Below, in pieces: positions 55,922 to 64,000 of a stretch of 64,000 bases of DNA. Below the pieces are notes generated by a model, which was not told the DNA's origin, ran no database searches, and was given only the letters and a program-made list of their open reading frames with translations. This DNA comes from Agrilactobacillus yilanensis (GTDB taxonomy: Bacteria; Bacillota; Bacilli; Lactobacillales; Lactobacillaceae). The stretch covers positions 51,648-115,647 of the forward strand of contig NZ_RHOY01000010.1 of NCBI RefSeq assembly GCF_003946725.1. The letters are read 5' to 3'. The position numbers and the translations under genes are program-made. Within the stretch, counting starts at the first letter, position 1, and the number at the start of each line of letters is the position of its first letter.

Positions 55922-57241
55922 TTAATCGCTTAATTGTTCTTGAACAAATTGGTCTATATCATTTAAAGCCCGTTGTGCCAATGCCAGATTTCGTTCTTTT
56001 TTGTCTCGAATCTTATGATCCAGCGGCTGAATAATTCCAAAATTCGCATTAATTGGCTGGAAATGTTTCGCAGCAGTATGAGTAATATAATGCGCCATCG
56101 ACCCAACCATCGTTGTTTCTGGGAAAGTGACCAAAGGATTGCCTTGTAATAAATTAACCGCATTAATGCCGGCAACTAAACCACTGGCTGTAGATTCTAC
56201 GTAACCTTCAACACCCGTCATCTGACCGGCAAAAAATAGTTGTTGCTGCTGTTTTGACCGATAAGTCTGTTCTAAAACTTCTGGTGACTTCATAAAAGTA
56301 TTGCGGTGCATAACACCATAGCGGATAATTGAGGCATTTTCTAAACCTGGAATCATTTGGAAAACCCGTTTTTGTTCACCCCATTTTAAATGCGTCTGAA
56401 AACCAACGATATTATATAAACTAGCCGCTGCATTATCTTGTCGCAATTGAATCACTGCATAAGGCCGTTTACCGGTTTTTGGATCTTCTAAGCCAACTGG
56501 TTTTAATGGTCCAAACAACATCGTTTTAATGCCCCGTTTTGCCATGACTTCAATTGGCATACAGCCTTCAAAAAATTTCTCTTTTTCAAATTCGTGACTC
56601 TCCGCAACTTCAGCGGTGATTAAAGCCTCATAAAAAGCCTCAAACTCTTCCTTGGACATTGGACAATTTAAATAAGCAGCCTCGCCTTTGTCATAACGCG
56701 ATTTTAAATAAACTTTATCATAATCAATCGTTGTCCCATCAATGATCGGTGCGGCGGCGTCATAAAAATAGAGTCCATCAGAACCATTTAGGTCTTTAAT
56801 TCTTTGCGCCAGCGCTGGACTCGTTAATGGCCCTGTAGCCACAACTGTAATGCCTTCTGGAAAATCAGTTAATTCTTCATTGATCACGGTGACATTAGGC
56901 AGCGCTTTTAATTTTTCAGTGATCGCTTCTGAAAACGGCTCGCGATCCACTGCCAAAGCACCCCCCGCAGGAACAGCGTGTTTATCTGCAGACATCATAA
57001 TTAAAGAATTCAATCGACGCATTTCTTCTTTTAATAAGCCCGCACCAATGGTGATTTGATTGCCTCGCAAGGAATTTGTACAAACAAGTTCCGCAAATTT
57101 ATCAGTATGATGCGCAGGTGTATTTTGAACTGGACGCATTTCGTAAAGATGAACATCCACGCCACGGCTGGCTATTTGCCAAGCAGCTTCACTACCGGCT
57201 AAGCCCGCGCCAATGACATTAATATATGTTTTTTCAGTCAT
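55922..57241 (-). CDS. trmFO: tRNA (uracil-54-C5)-methyltransferase, folate- and FAD-dependent
   Basis: TrmFO makes ribothymidine at position 54 of tRNAs using methylene-tetrahydrofolate and FADH2. The 439-residue protein starts with the dinucleotide-binding motif [16 protein letters not shown], followed by [20 protein letters not shown] and CTNSLRG. The C-terminal part has [28 protein letters not shown] precedes the ATG, and an extended -10 promoter is just upstream. It is the older gid gene. Confidence 0.96.
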   Translation of the reverse strand: MTEKTYINVIGAGLAGSEAAWQIASRGVDVHLYEMRPVQNTPAHHTDKFAELVCTNSLRGNQITIGAGLLKEEMRRLNSLIMMSADKHAVPAGGALAVDREPFSEAITEKLKALPNVTVINEELTDFPEGITVVATGPLTSPALAQRIKDLNGSDGLYFYDAAAPIIDGTTIDYDKVYLKSRYDKGEAAYLNCPMSKEEFEAFYEALITAEVAESHEFEKEKFFEGCMPIEVMAKRGIKTMLFGPLKPVGLEDPKTGKRPYAVIQLRQDNAAASLYNIVGFQTHLKWGEQKRVFQMIPGLENASIIRYGVMHRNTFMKSPEVLEQTYRSKQQQQLFFAGQMTGVEGYVESTASGLVAGINAVNLLQGNPLVTFPETTMVGSMAHYITHTAAKHFQPINANFGIIQPLDHKIRDKKERNLALAQRALNDIDQFVQEQLSD

Positions 57242-57280
57242 AGTATTTTCCTCGTTTGGTTAATGGTTTTGCATTTTTTG

Positions 57281-57310
57281 ATTATAGCATAGGTATTTTA
57301 TTTTTAAAAA
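57281..57310 (-). promoter_or_regulatory. Promoter of trmFO-xerC-hslVU
   Basis: A perfect TATAAT (57281-57286), preceded by TG-C to make an extended -10, lies 18 bases from TTTTTA (57305-57310). Confidence 0.65.
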
Positions 57311-57345
57311 CTTTCAAATGCGTTTTTATGAAAGCGGTACAAAAA

Positions 57346-57376
57346 AAGAGCTACTGGTTAGATCCAAATAGCTCTT
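57346..57376 (-). terminator. Terminator after the small gene downstream of topA
   Basis: On the minus strand AAGAGCTA and TAGCTCTT (57369-57376 and 57346-57353) form the stem, followed by TTTTT. It separates topA and its small neighbour from trmFO. Confidence 0.85.
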
Positions 57377-57383
57377 CTTTATT

Positions 57384-57623
57384 TTATTCTGTTGTAAACT
57401 GTTTTAATTGCTGTCGGATAAAACGCCAAACTTCAGGACGCGCTAAATCAACTTTAGCAGGCTCAAAATAGCGTTGTAAATCTTGACGGCAGTATTTTTC
57501 ATTCAATCGATACCATTCGTCTTCATCAGCGGCATCTTTAAATGTATTTAAATAGTAAGGATCGTCAATCGCTAATAACACAGTTAAAATTTCTGCTTTT
57601 AAATCTGCTGATAATTCAGTCAT
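57384..57623 (-). CDS. Small uncharacterised acidic protein, 79 residues
   Basis: I do not recognise this gene. The product is acidic and probably helical, rich in Asp, Glu and aromatic residues (DDPYYLNTFKDAADEDEWY, ending VWRFIRQQLKQF). There is no signal peptide or membrane segment. It starts with ATG, with AAGGTAGG upstream, 11 bases after the topA stop, and is followed by a terminator. It therefore almost certainly forms an operon with topA. Such tight linkage could mean a role near DNA topology or only shared transcription. Confidence 0.7.
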   Translation of the reverse strand: MTELSADLKAEILTVLLAIDDPYYLNTFKDAADEDEWYRLNEKYCRQDLQRYFEPAKVDLARPEVWRFIRQQLKQFTTE

Positions 57624-57634
57624 TAGTGCCTACC

Positions 57635-59707
57635 TTACTTTTGCAATTGTTCTTCGTAGTCGCCATTTGGACACAAAATTTGATGGCCGCCTTTAACTTT
57701 TTTATCCACCAGATAATGTTTACAAACTGGACAATCCCGGCCAACAGGTTTATCCCATGATACAAAATCACATTCTGGATAATTAGAACAGCCGTAAAAA
57801 ATACGATTCTTTTTAGATTTGCGCTCTAGCACTTGACCGTCATGACATTTTGGACAAACCACACCAATTTCTTTAGTGATTGCCTTTGTATTTCGACAGT
57901 CAGGAAAGCGGCTGCAAGCGTAAAACTTACCGTAGCGTCCCATCTTAACAACCATTGGTGCCCCACAAATATCACAATCAAAGCCCGCAGGTTCATCTTT
58001 AATCTGAACTTTTTCCATTTTAGTTTCAGCTTGTTCAATTTCTTTTGAAAAAGGCTGGTAATACTGATCCACGACCTTCATCCATTGTTGACCGCCGTCT
58101 TCAATACCATCCAGTTCATTTTCTAGTTGCGCTGTGAAATCCACGTTAACAATGTCTGGGAAAAATTCTTCAATTAATTCATCTACGATTTCGCCCAGTT
58201 CCGTTGGTTCAAAACTGCGGCCGTTTAATCGTACATAATAGCGCCGTTGAATAGTATCAATGGTTGGCGCATAAGTTGATGGCCGACCAACACCATTTTC
58301 TTCCAGTGCTTTAACTAAACTTGCTTCGGTATAACGTGCAGGTGGCTGGGTGAAATGTTGGGCTGGATCTGTTTTAGTTAATTGAACTTTGTCGCCTTCT
58401 TGTAAATCAGGTAGCTCACTGTCTTTAGATTCATCACCAGTTTGCACATATAGTTTCATAAAGCCAGGAAATTTCGTTTTAGATCCGTTGGCTCTGAAAG
58501 TCACCTCATTTTGCATAATGGTTACAGACATTGTATCCATAACTGCTGGCGTCATTTGACTCGCTACAAAACGTGACCAAATCAAATTATAAAGTTTCAT
58601 TTGATCTTTAGTTAACACATCCGCCAAACTTTTAGGCGTCCGCATTACTGAACTTGGCCGAATCGCTTCATGGGCGTCTTGTGCACCTTCTGGATTTTTA
58701 GTTTTGTGCATTTTAACAGCCGCAAAGGCTTCACCGTATTCTTGGTGAATAAATTCAGATGTTTCGTGTTTAGCCACCGTAGAAATTCTTGTGGAGTCTG
58801 TCCGCATATAAGTGATTAACCCAACGGTGCCTTCTTTGCCCCCTAAATTGATACCTTCATAAAGCTGTTGTGCGATCATCATTGTTTTACGGGTCTTAAA
58901 GTTTAGCCGCCGGTTAGCCTCTTGCTGCATAGAACTCGTCGTAAATGGCGCTGCCGGATAGCGTTTACGTTCTCTTTTAACCACTTTTGTGATATCAAAG
59001 TCAGCACTTTTATCAATCTGTTTTAAAATATCTTGGACAGCTTGATTATTGGGTAAAGCTGTTTTTTTACCTTTTAAACCATAAAAGCTAGACTTAAATT
59101 TTTGGCGGCTCTTTTTAAATTCACTGTCAATTGTCCAATATTCTTCTGGTTTAAAAGCCTTAATTTCTTTTTCTCGATCTAAAATTAACTTCAACGCAAT
59201 CGACTGTACTCGGCCGGCACTTAAACCTTTTTTCACTTTTTTCCATAATATTGGACTGATGGAATAACCAACAATTCGATCCAGTACACGGCGGGCTTGT
59301 TGTGCATCTACCAAATTCATATCAATACTTCTAGGTTCTTTAAAAGCGTTTTTAACAGCGTCTTTAGTAATTTCATTAAAGACAACTCGGTTTTTATCAT
59401 TAGGATCTAAATCTAAAAGATAAGACAAATGCCAGGCAATAGCTTCCCCTTCGCGATCCGGATCGGCTGCCAAATAGACACGATCAGCCTTTTTGGCTTC
59501 TTTTTTTAAGCCTTTAATAACGTCACCCTTGCCGCGAATAGAAATATATTTTGGTTGATAATTATTTTCAAAATCAATGCCCATTTGACTTTTCGGTAAG
59601 TCCCGGACATGTCCTAAGCTCGCAATCACTTTATAATTACGTCCCAAATATTTCTCAATCGTCTTTGCCTTGGAGGGTGATTCTACAATGACCAAATTTT
59701 TAGCCAT
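57635..59707 (-). CDS. topA: DNA topoisomerase I
   Basis: TopA relaxes negative supercoils by single-strand passage. The 690-residue protein has the TOPRIM domain ([32 protein letters not shown]) and the catalytic tyrosine in [13 protein letters not shown] near residue 300. Three C-terminal zinc-ribbon repeats begin [16 protein letters not shown] and CPVCKHYL. The third keeps only some of the cysteine pairs. ATG 59707 has AGGAG 7 bases before it; TTG 59713 is in frame but closer. A near-consensus promoter lies upstream. Confidence 0.96.
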   Translation of the reverse strand: MAKNLVIVESPSKAKTIEKYLGRNYKVIASLGHVRDLPKSQMGIDFENNYQPKYISIRGKGDVIKGLKKEAKKADRVYLAADPDREGEAIAWHLSYLLDLDPNDKNRVVFNEITKDAVKNAFKEPRSIDMNLVDAQQARRVLDRIVGYSISPILWKKVKKGLSAGRVQSIALKLILDREKEIKAFKPEEYWTIDSEFKKSRQKFKSSFYGLKGKKTALPNNQAVQDILKQIDKSADFDITKVVKRERKRYPAAPFTTSSMQQEANRRLNFKTRKTMMIAQQLYEGINLGGKEGTVGLITYMRTDSTRISTVAKHETSEFIHQEYGEAFAAVKMHKTKNPEGAQDAHEAIRPSSVMRTPKSLADVLTKDQMKLYNLIWSRFVASQMTPAVMDTMSVTIMQNEVTFRANGSKTKFPGFMKLYVQTGDESKDSELPDLQEGDKVQLTKTDPAQHFTQPPARYTEASLVKALEENGVGRPSTYAPTIDTIQRRYYVRLNGRSFEPTELGEIVDELIEEFFPDIVNVDFTAQLENELDGIEDGGQQWMKVVDQYYQPFSKEIEQAETKMEKVQIKDEPAGFDCDICGAPMVVKMGRYGKFYACSRFPDCRNTKAITKEIGVVCPKCHDGQVLERKSKKNRIFYGCSNYPECDFVSWDKPVGRDCPVCKHYLVDKKVKGGHQILCPNGDYEEQLQK

Positions 59708-59746
59708 GGCCAAACTCCTCTCTGTTTAAATCACAAATCGTAAAAT

Positions 59747-59776
59747 ATCATATGCTATTCAATTTTACTTTGTCAA
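59747..59776 (-). promoter_or_regulatory. Promoter of topA
   Basis: On the minus strand a consensus TTGACA (59771-59776) and TATGAT (59747-59752) are 18 bases apart, about 40 bases from the start codon. Confidence 0.85.
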
Positions 59777-59826
59777 ATTATTATCAAATCATAAAAAGTT
59801 GTTTACAAGTCCAAAACAGTACACCT

Positions 59827-60684
59827 TTATTCAAAATAGGTCAACTCATTTAAAATATCTGTCGCCTTTTCAACCGGCGTCGCACCGGCTTGAATTAACT
59901 GATTCGCTCCTTTAGATAGTGGTGAGAAAATACTGCCAGGAATCGCAAAAATTTGACGATTATTTTCTAAAGCAAGACTGGCTGTAATTAAACTACCACT
60001 ACGTTCTTTAGCCTCCACCACTAATAAACCGTGGACAAAACCCGCAATAATTCGATTACGCTGAGGAAAATGATACGGCCTTGGGGTAACACCTAAAGGA
60101 TATTCCGTAATCAGTAATCCATCTGTACTAATTTGCTGTTGCAATGACCTGTTTTGTTTTGGATAAACTTGATCCAAACCACTTCCGATGACAGCGACCG
60201 TTTTAAGGCTTGATTGTAGCGCAACCTGATGGGCAATTCGATCAACCCCCATGGCTAAACCACTAACAACTGCGATGTCTTGGATATTCATTAAGATTCG
60301 ATTGATGGCAATTTCAGCGTAATTTGTACAGTTCCGTGCCCCGACAATACCTAAACAAGTTTGTTGCAAAATTGCCAAGTCTCCTCGGTAAAATAACAAA
60401 GCTGGTGGGTTATAAATTTCTCTTAGGCGTAGCGGATATTGGTCGTCTAGGATGGTGAGGGTTTTAGTGTGTTGTTTATTGAATGCTACTTTTTGATCAA
60501 GGTCTGATGCCCTTAACATTTCATGAACACGATAACGTTTTTCAGGCTTTACCTGAGTGACAGCCAACAATGTCGCTAATGTCGGCTGTTTTTCCTCTGT
60601 TTGTAAATACTGAGCCACCCGTAACAACTGTTGATTCGTAAATACCTGACTTAATTTGAGCTTTAATAAATAATCTGTAAACAT
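59827..60684 (-). CDS. dprA: DNA-processing protein DprA
   Basis: DprA loads RecA on incoming single-stranded DNA during transformation. The 285-residue protein has a Rossmann-like SLOG core with GIVGARNCTNYAE, VSGLAMGVDRIAHQ and VAVIGSGLDQVYPKQN. FPQRNRIIAGFVHGLLVVEA and GSLITASLALE follow. An N-terminal SAM-like part (about 1-70) is present, and there is no long C-terminal winged helix. The frame extends further upstream, but AAAGAGG before the ATG at 60684 sets the start. That ribosome site is inside a long hairpin that directly abuts the start codon. Confidence 0.94.
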   Translation of the reverse strand: MFTDYLLKLKLSQVFTNQQLLRVAQYLQTEEKQPTLATLLAVTQVKPEKRYRVHEMLRASDLDQKVAFNKQHTKTLTILDDQYPLRLREIYNPPALLFYRGDLAILQQTCLGIVGARNCTNYAEIAINRILMNIQDIAVVSGLAMGVDRIAHQVALQSSLKTVAVIGSGLDQVYPKQNRSLQQQISTDGLLITEYPLGVTPRPYHFPQRNRIIAGFVHGLLVVEAKERSGSLITASLALENNRQIFAIPGSIFSPLSKGANQLIQAGATPVEKATDILNELTYFE

Positions 60685-60750
60685 AAAAAAACCTCTTTCC
60701 ATGTAATTTAATAACACTATTTACTAAATTACGCTAAAAAAGGTTTTTTT
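60685..60750 (-). terminator. Long hairpin between rnhB and dprA
   Basis: On the minus strand AAAAAAACCT (60741-60750) pairs perfectly with AGGTTTTTTT (60685-60694). The inner arms (GTAATTTA with TAAATTAC and wobbles around them) extend the stem to nearly 28 positions around a ~10-base loop. The T-run ends at the dprA ATG. It should terminate rnhB transcripts, or act as an attenuator hiding the dprA ribosome site. Confidence 0.75.
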
Positions 60751-60753
60751 ATT

Positions 60754-61521
60754 TTATGATTTTGCTTTTTGAACTGGACTAAAACTAAAACGATGAATCG
60801 GCGTTGGCCCCAATGTCGCTAACCCTGTTAAATGCGCTTTTGTACCGTACCCCATATTGTGCTCAAAATCATAACCTGGATAAACTCGGCCATAAAGCTG
60901 CATCAAATCATCCCGCACCACCTTAGCCACAATGCTTGCGGCCGCAATGCTGATACTTTGTGCATCCCCATGAATCAGTTTTTGCTGCGGGATCTCCACC
61001 GGCACATTCATCGCATCCACCAATAAAGTCGATGGCACAAGGCTCAATGCCCTTACAGCTTGAGCCATCGCTTGCCGGGTCGCCTCATAAATGTTTAATT
61101 GATCAATCATTCGATTATCCGCCACCCCGAGACTAACACTTTGGGCCTGGGCTAAAATTTCCGGATAAAGCTGCCGCCGTTTTTGATCACTTAACTGCTT
61201 AGAATCGTTCACTAGCCAAAGATCAAAACTAGGCTTTAAAATGATGGCACAAGTAATCACCGGTCCAGCTAATGGACCTCGCCCTACCTCATCAATACCT
61301 GCAGGCAGCTGACCTTGCTGCCATAAGTCACGTTCTAGTTGACTGCGCTGTAAGAAAGCCCGTTGTAACGTAGCCTGCTGTGCTAATTTAGCCTCATGCT
61401 GCTGTAATAGTTTTTGAACACCTTTACGAGGATCAGTGGCTAAAGCCGACAACTCAGCCGGTGATAACGTTCCAGCCGCCAATAACGCTTTTAACTGGGC
61501 AATTGATTTTGATTTTGTCAC
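60754..61521 (-). CDS. rnhB: Ribonuclease HII
   Basis: RNase HII cuts at ribonucleotides in DNA and in RNA/DNA hybrids. The 255-residue protein has a ~75-residue N-terminal extension typical of Firmicutes, then [13 protein letters not shown] with the Asp-Glu pair, LVDAMN with the third acid, and [25 protein letters not shown] is near the C terminus. The GTG start is the base after the rbgA stop, so translation is coupled. The ribosome site GGTGGGTGA is weak. Confidence 0.95.
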   Translation of the reverse strand: MTKSKSIAQLKALLAAGTLSPAELSALATDPRKGVQKLLQQHEAKLAQQATLQRAFLQRSQLERDLWQQGQLPAGIDEVGRGPLAGPVITCAIILKPSFDLWLVNDSKQLSDQKRRQLYPEILAQAQSVSLGVADNRMIDQLNIYEATRQAMAQAVRALSLVPSTLLVDAMNVPVEIPQQKLIHGDAQSISIAAASIVAKVVRDDLMQLYGRVYPGYDFEHNMGYGTKAHLTGLATLGPTPIHRFSFSPVQKAKS

Positions 61522-62385
61522 CTAATCACCCACCGTGTCCGTCGCTAAAACAACGTCTTCAAAAGTTAAGCGACCAAAACGGCCCTTTCGAATATCTAAG
61601 ATAAGCCGTTGCGCAAACTGGTCGTAATCCTCCTTAAATCCTAATTTCTTAGTTAAAAAGAGCATCAAATCCGGGTTATCCTGGTCCAAATCAGCTTCAT
61701 TTAACTTATAGGCAGCCAATAAACGAGGGGCATAATGTGTTTTTAAATAGTCTAATGCAAACAAGGCCACATCGTCATCAGCGTAAATACTATCTTTAAT
61801 CGAGCCTAGTAACGCCAACTTTGTACCTACCGTTTGATCCTCAAATTTTGGCCATAAAATACCAGGTGTATCTAAAACTTCAAATTCTTCATTGACCTTC
61901 AGCCATTGCTGATTTTTTGTAACCCCTGGCCGATCTCCAGTTTTTGCAATATTTTTATGCACTAAGCGATTTAAAATCGTTGATTTGCCCACATTAGGAA
62001 TTCCAATACAAATCGCCCGAACCTTAGCTAATTTTAAACCTTTATCATATTGCTTTTGAATTTTATCTTTTAAAACCGTCCGTACAACTTTGTTAATCTG
62101 AGGTAATTGGGACTTGTGCTGGGCATCAATAGCAATACTCGCATAACCTTGCTGTTTAAAATAAGCCTGCCATACCTCCGTCTGTTTAGGATCTGCCAAA
62201 TCCGCCTTATTTAAAATCATAATTTTAGGCTTATGCTCAATAATTTCAGCTAACATTGGATTTTGCGAACTAATAGGGATCCGTGCATCCACAATTTCTA
62301 AAACAATATCTACCAACTTTAATTTTTCCTGAACTTGATTACGGGCTTTTGCCATATGTCCAGGAAACCATTGAATCGTACTCAT
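61522..62385 (-). CDS. rbgA: Ribosome biogenesis GTPase RbgA (YlqF)
   Basis: RbgA is needed for late 50S subunit assembly. The 287-residue protein has the circularly permuted GTPase order: G4 NKADLAD (about 57), G1 GIPNVGKSTILNRL (about 129) and G3 DTPGILWP (about 173), then a C-terminal ANTAR-like RNA-binding domain. AAAGGAG precedes the ATG. Its first codons contain a 20-base segment (62348-62367) nearly repeated at 62458-62477 next to the integrase. The 5' end of this gene may therefore be the insertion target, and its upstream region may derive from the element. Confidence 0.95.
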   Translation of the reverse strand: MSTIQWFPGHMAKARNQVQEKLKLVDIVLEIVDARIPISSQNPMLAEIIEHKPKIMILNKADLADPKQTEVWQAYFKQQGYASIAIDAQHKSQLPQINKVVRTVLKDKIQKQYDKGLKLAKVRAICIGIPNVGKSTILNRLVHKNIAKTGDRPGVTKNQQWLKVNEEFEVLDTPGILWPKFEDQTVGTKLALLGSIKDSIYADDDVALFALDYLKTHYAPRLLAAYKLNEADLDQDNPDLMLFLTKKLGFKEDYDQFAQRLILDIRKGRFGRLTFEDVVLATDTVGD

Positions 62386-62445
62386 AGTAATTTCTCCTTT
62401 GTTATATCAACGTTTGTAACATGTTGAACTTTCATATTTTATAGA

Positions 62446-62489
62446 ATTTGCCCAAAATTTGCCATATGTTCAGGGAATTTAGGGCAAAT
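62446..62489. repeat. Candidate attachment site next to the integrase
   Basis: TTTGCCATATGTTCAGGGAA (62458-62477) matches rbgA codons at 62348-62367 (TTTGCCATATGTCCAGGAAA) at 18 of 20 positions, with no similarity in the flanks. It is surrounded by ATTTGCCC (62446-62453), ATTTGCC (62457-62463) and the inverted GGGCAAAT (62482-62489), which look like recombinase-binding arms. The integrase stop codon is 5 bases further. An attachment core is the most natural reading. Confidence 0.55.
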
Positions 62490-62493
62490 TTTG

Positions 62494-63744
62494 TTAATCT
62501 GTAATGCCAATCCTACTAGCAAAAGTGTCAATGGCTTTTACAGATTTTGCTTGTAAATGAGAAAAACGATGTGTGTAGCCATTAGTTGTTTCCTCTTCTA
62601 CATGACCAACTCGTTCTTGAACTTCCTTTAAAGGAATCGAAGCATCACTTCTAAGAATTGAAACATGAATATGGCGAAAGCTATGAGGGACAACATTCTT
62701 GGTCCACTTAAATCCATATACCGTTTCACAATTTTTATACAGAAACTTATTGATTCTCGTCAGCAGTTCTCTAAAGCTATGAGATGTAATTGGAGAACCA
62801 TATTCAGTCCTAAAAATTGAATCCGAAAAGTGGAATACATCACTGGGATTGTCAGCATGTAGCCGGTCAGTACGCTTATTCCGCTCTATACATCGTCTCA
62901 GTGCCTCTAAAACAAAATCTGGAAGTTCCTCAGTACGCTCACCAGCAGGCGTCTTAGTTGTATCGAGATAGAATTCATCAACAGTTAAATCATGAGTTTG
63001 TAGAGAATTTTCAATGGCCACTGTTTTCCTTTGAAAATCAATATTTTCTGCCGTAAGTGCGGCTGCTTCCCCGATTCTACAACCAGTTCCTAATAAGAAT
63101 AAAGTCAAATCAAGGTATGAGGGATTTCGCCGCTTCCTTAATTCTGAAATGAGAGCCTCAATTTCGGCTTCGTTTAGGAACTTTTGATTTAGACGCACTT
63201 TCTTCTCAGCTTTCTCCTCAGCCGAGGCTTTCAACTTTACGACTTGTGAAGGCGAAAATTGCAAATAATTATACAAAACAGCATAATCGAAAATCTTGTT
63301 AAAAGTAGATTTGATATGCTGCATAGTTGAAAATGTTGAATGATATTCTTGTTTATAAGTATCGAGGCTCTGTTTTATCATCAACGGCGTAATCTTCTTG
63401 ACAAGAATATCATCATCAATCAACTTCGATAGGCGGTTGATAACCAGCAGTTCTCTTTGAACGGTTTGTGGTTTAACAACGGTAGTCCATTGTTTGAACC
63501 AGTCCGCTTTCAGTTCACCAAACGTATAGTTTTGAATCTTTCTATCTTGAGCCTTATTCAAATCAGCAATAATAACTGAAATTTTATCATCAAGTTCACG
63601 ACGCGCTTGTGCTTTTGCTCGTGGAGTTCCTGAATTAAAGGAAATAGAAGCCCGCTTTCTCTTCCCAGTTAAAGGATCAATGAAATCATCAATAGCTATA
63701 TGGAATACGGAACCGTCTTTCTTTGTTCTTCTTTCAAAATGCAT
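62494..63744 (-). CDS. int: Tyrosine integrase of a mobile element
   Basis: This site-specific recombinase of a phage or integrative element is 416 residues and appears intact. An N-terminal arm-binding domain (about 1-60, VFHIAIDDFIDPLTGKRKRA) is followed by a SAM-like core-binding domain (about 72-165) and the catalytic domain. The active residues are R223 (GTGCRIGEA), K264, H354 and R357 (PHSFRHIH), H381 (GHVEEE) and Y390. AAAGGAT lies before the ATG. Unlike XerC at 54941-55849 it has the long arm domain of a mobile element. The rest of the element lies beyond the window, so phage or conjugative type cannot be decided. Confidence 0.92.
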   Translation of the reverse strand: MHFERRTKKDGSVFHIAIDDFIDPLTGKRKRASISFNSGTPRAKAQARRELDDKISVIIADLNKAQDRKIQNYTFGELKADWFKQWTTVVKPQTVQRELLVINRLSKLIDDDILVKKITPLMIKQSLDTYKQEYHSTFSTMQHIKSTFNKIFDYAVLYNYLQFSPSQVVKLKASAEEKAEKKVRLNQKFLNEAEIEALISELRKRRNPSYLDLTLFLLGTGCRIGEAAALTAENIDFQRKTVAIENSLQTHDLTVDEFYLDTTKTPAGERTEELPDFVLEALRRCIERNKRTDRLHADNPSDVFHFSDSIFRTEYGSPITSHSFRELLTRINKFLYKNCETVYGFKWTKNVVPHSFRHIHVSILRSDASIPLKEVQERVGHVEEETTNGYTHRFSHLQAKSVKAIDTFASRIGITD

Positions 63745-63827
63745 AATTTATCCTTTCTCAGCTCGCTGTAAAAGAAAAGATAAAATAGGATTTGATTAGC
63801 TCACCTCCAATTTTACCATTTTCCAAG

Positions 63828-63924
63828 CTATTTTAGATAGTGATGTTGTTTCCAATAAAGGAAATCTTCAAATGATTGGAAATTAACCCAAATTAATTTA
63901 TGCGTTGGATTAATTACGCCAGAT
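63828..63924 (-). pseudogene. 3' exon of a small, likely excisionase-like gene, split by a group II intron
   Basis: Directly after the intron end, a minus-strand frame reads GVINPTHKLIWVNFQSFEDF, then LYWKQHHYLK and a TAG stop at 63828-63830. There is no start codon; the upstream part would be on the far side of the intron, outside the window. Aromatic and basic content and position just upstream of the integrase resemble the C terminus of small DNA-binding excisionase-like proteins. That family call is a guess from position and pattern. Because the intron lies in the same orientation, splicing could restore the message, so the gene may still work. Confidence 0.55.
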
Positions 63925-64000
63925 ATCGAGTAGGAGGTAGCTAAGCTACCGACCTCTCACACCACCGTACGTACGGATCCGTATACGGCGGTTCAATAAT
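63925..64000 (-). mobile_element. Group II intron, 3' end (domains V and VI; runs off the window)
   Basis: On the minus strand ACCGCCGTA and TACGGTGGT close a 32-base hairpin (63961-63992) with a two-base bulge, the signature of catalytic domain V. Then GAG-AGG ... GGTAGC-TTA-GCTACC ... CCT-A-CTC forms domain VI, with a bulged A at 63931 as the branch point, 6-7 bases from the 3' end. The 3' boundary is about 63923-63925. The reverse transcriptase frame, if present, is outside the window. Confidence 0.85.

Noticed and set aside
63745..63827. Tiny frame MVKLEVS before the integrase
   Set aside because: Only seven codons, and no evidence of a leader peptide; the frame upstream is closed by a stop.

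Overview
The window looks like a chromosomal segment of a low-GC Gram-positive bacterium of the order Lactobacillales, most likely a member of the Lactobacillaceae. The evidence is gene order that lactobacilli and Bacillus share: ypmB-aspB-asnS-dnaD-nth / recU-ponA / ypsA-gpsB-rnpB-ypsC, lspA-rluD-pyrR-pyr operon, and rbgA-rnhB-dprA-topA-trmFO-xerC-hslV-hslU. AT-rich spacers, strong AGGAGG-type ribosome binding sites and a manganese-type pyrophosphatase agree. I cannot fix the genus. The adjacent aconitase, citrate synthase and isocitrate dehydrogenase genes are uncommon in lactobacilli and could help to place it.

Layout. 1-4035 (+): end of ypmB, then aspB, asnS, dnaD and nth. 4240-7201 (-): recU and the class A penicillin-binding protein gene. 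7310-11357 (+): ypsA, gpsB with an unusually long tail, RNase P RNA, a THUMP-type RNA methyltransferase and a D-2-hydroxyacid dehydrogenase. 11451-15086: short mixed-strand units for lipoate ligase, a small unknown protein, DegV, a nitroreductase behind a YodB-like operator, and an RNase H-like protein. 15165-30366 (+): an EbsA-like membrane protein, formate-tetrahydrofolate ligase, lspA, rluD and the complete UMP operon pyrR-pyrP-pyrB-pyrC-carA-carB-pyrK-pyrD-pyrF-pyrE behind one PyrR attenuator.

30409-35265: rqcH diverges from marR-degV over one symmetric promoter/operator. A PnuC-type transporter and a deoxynucleoside kinase follow, behind two NrdR-like boxes. 35462-46210 (-): acnA-citZ-icd (2-oxoglutarate supply), ppaC, a LysR regulator, and pflB-pflA (anaerobic pyruvate cleavage to formate and acetyl-CoA). 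Formate can feed the formate-tetrahydrofolate ligase and so purine synthesis. 46627-51140 (-): parE-parC. 51295 (+): plsY. 52041-62385 (-): rbgA, rnhB, dprA, topA, a small unknown gene, trmFO, xerC, hslV, hslU and an aldose 1-epimerase-like gene.

The right edge (about 62440-64000) is the start of a mobile element that continues beyond the window. It has a complete tyrosine integrase, a candidate attachment site whose core is also found in the first codons of rbgA, and the C-terminal exon of a small gene cut by a group II intron. The intron's domains V and VI are visible on the minus strand at the window edge.

The most interesting signals are regulatory or mobile. They are the att-like repeat at rbgA, the intron-split gene beside the integrase, the NrdR boxes before the transporter-kinase pair, the symmetric rqcH/marR promoter, the YodB-type operator before the nitroreductase, and the long hairpin that buries the dprA ribosome binding site. 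I found no convincing new defence system, CRISPR array or tRNA gene.
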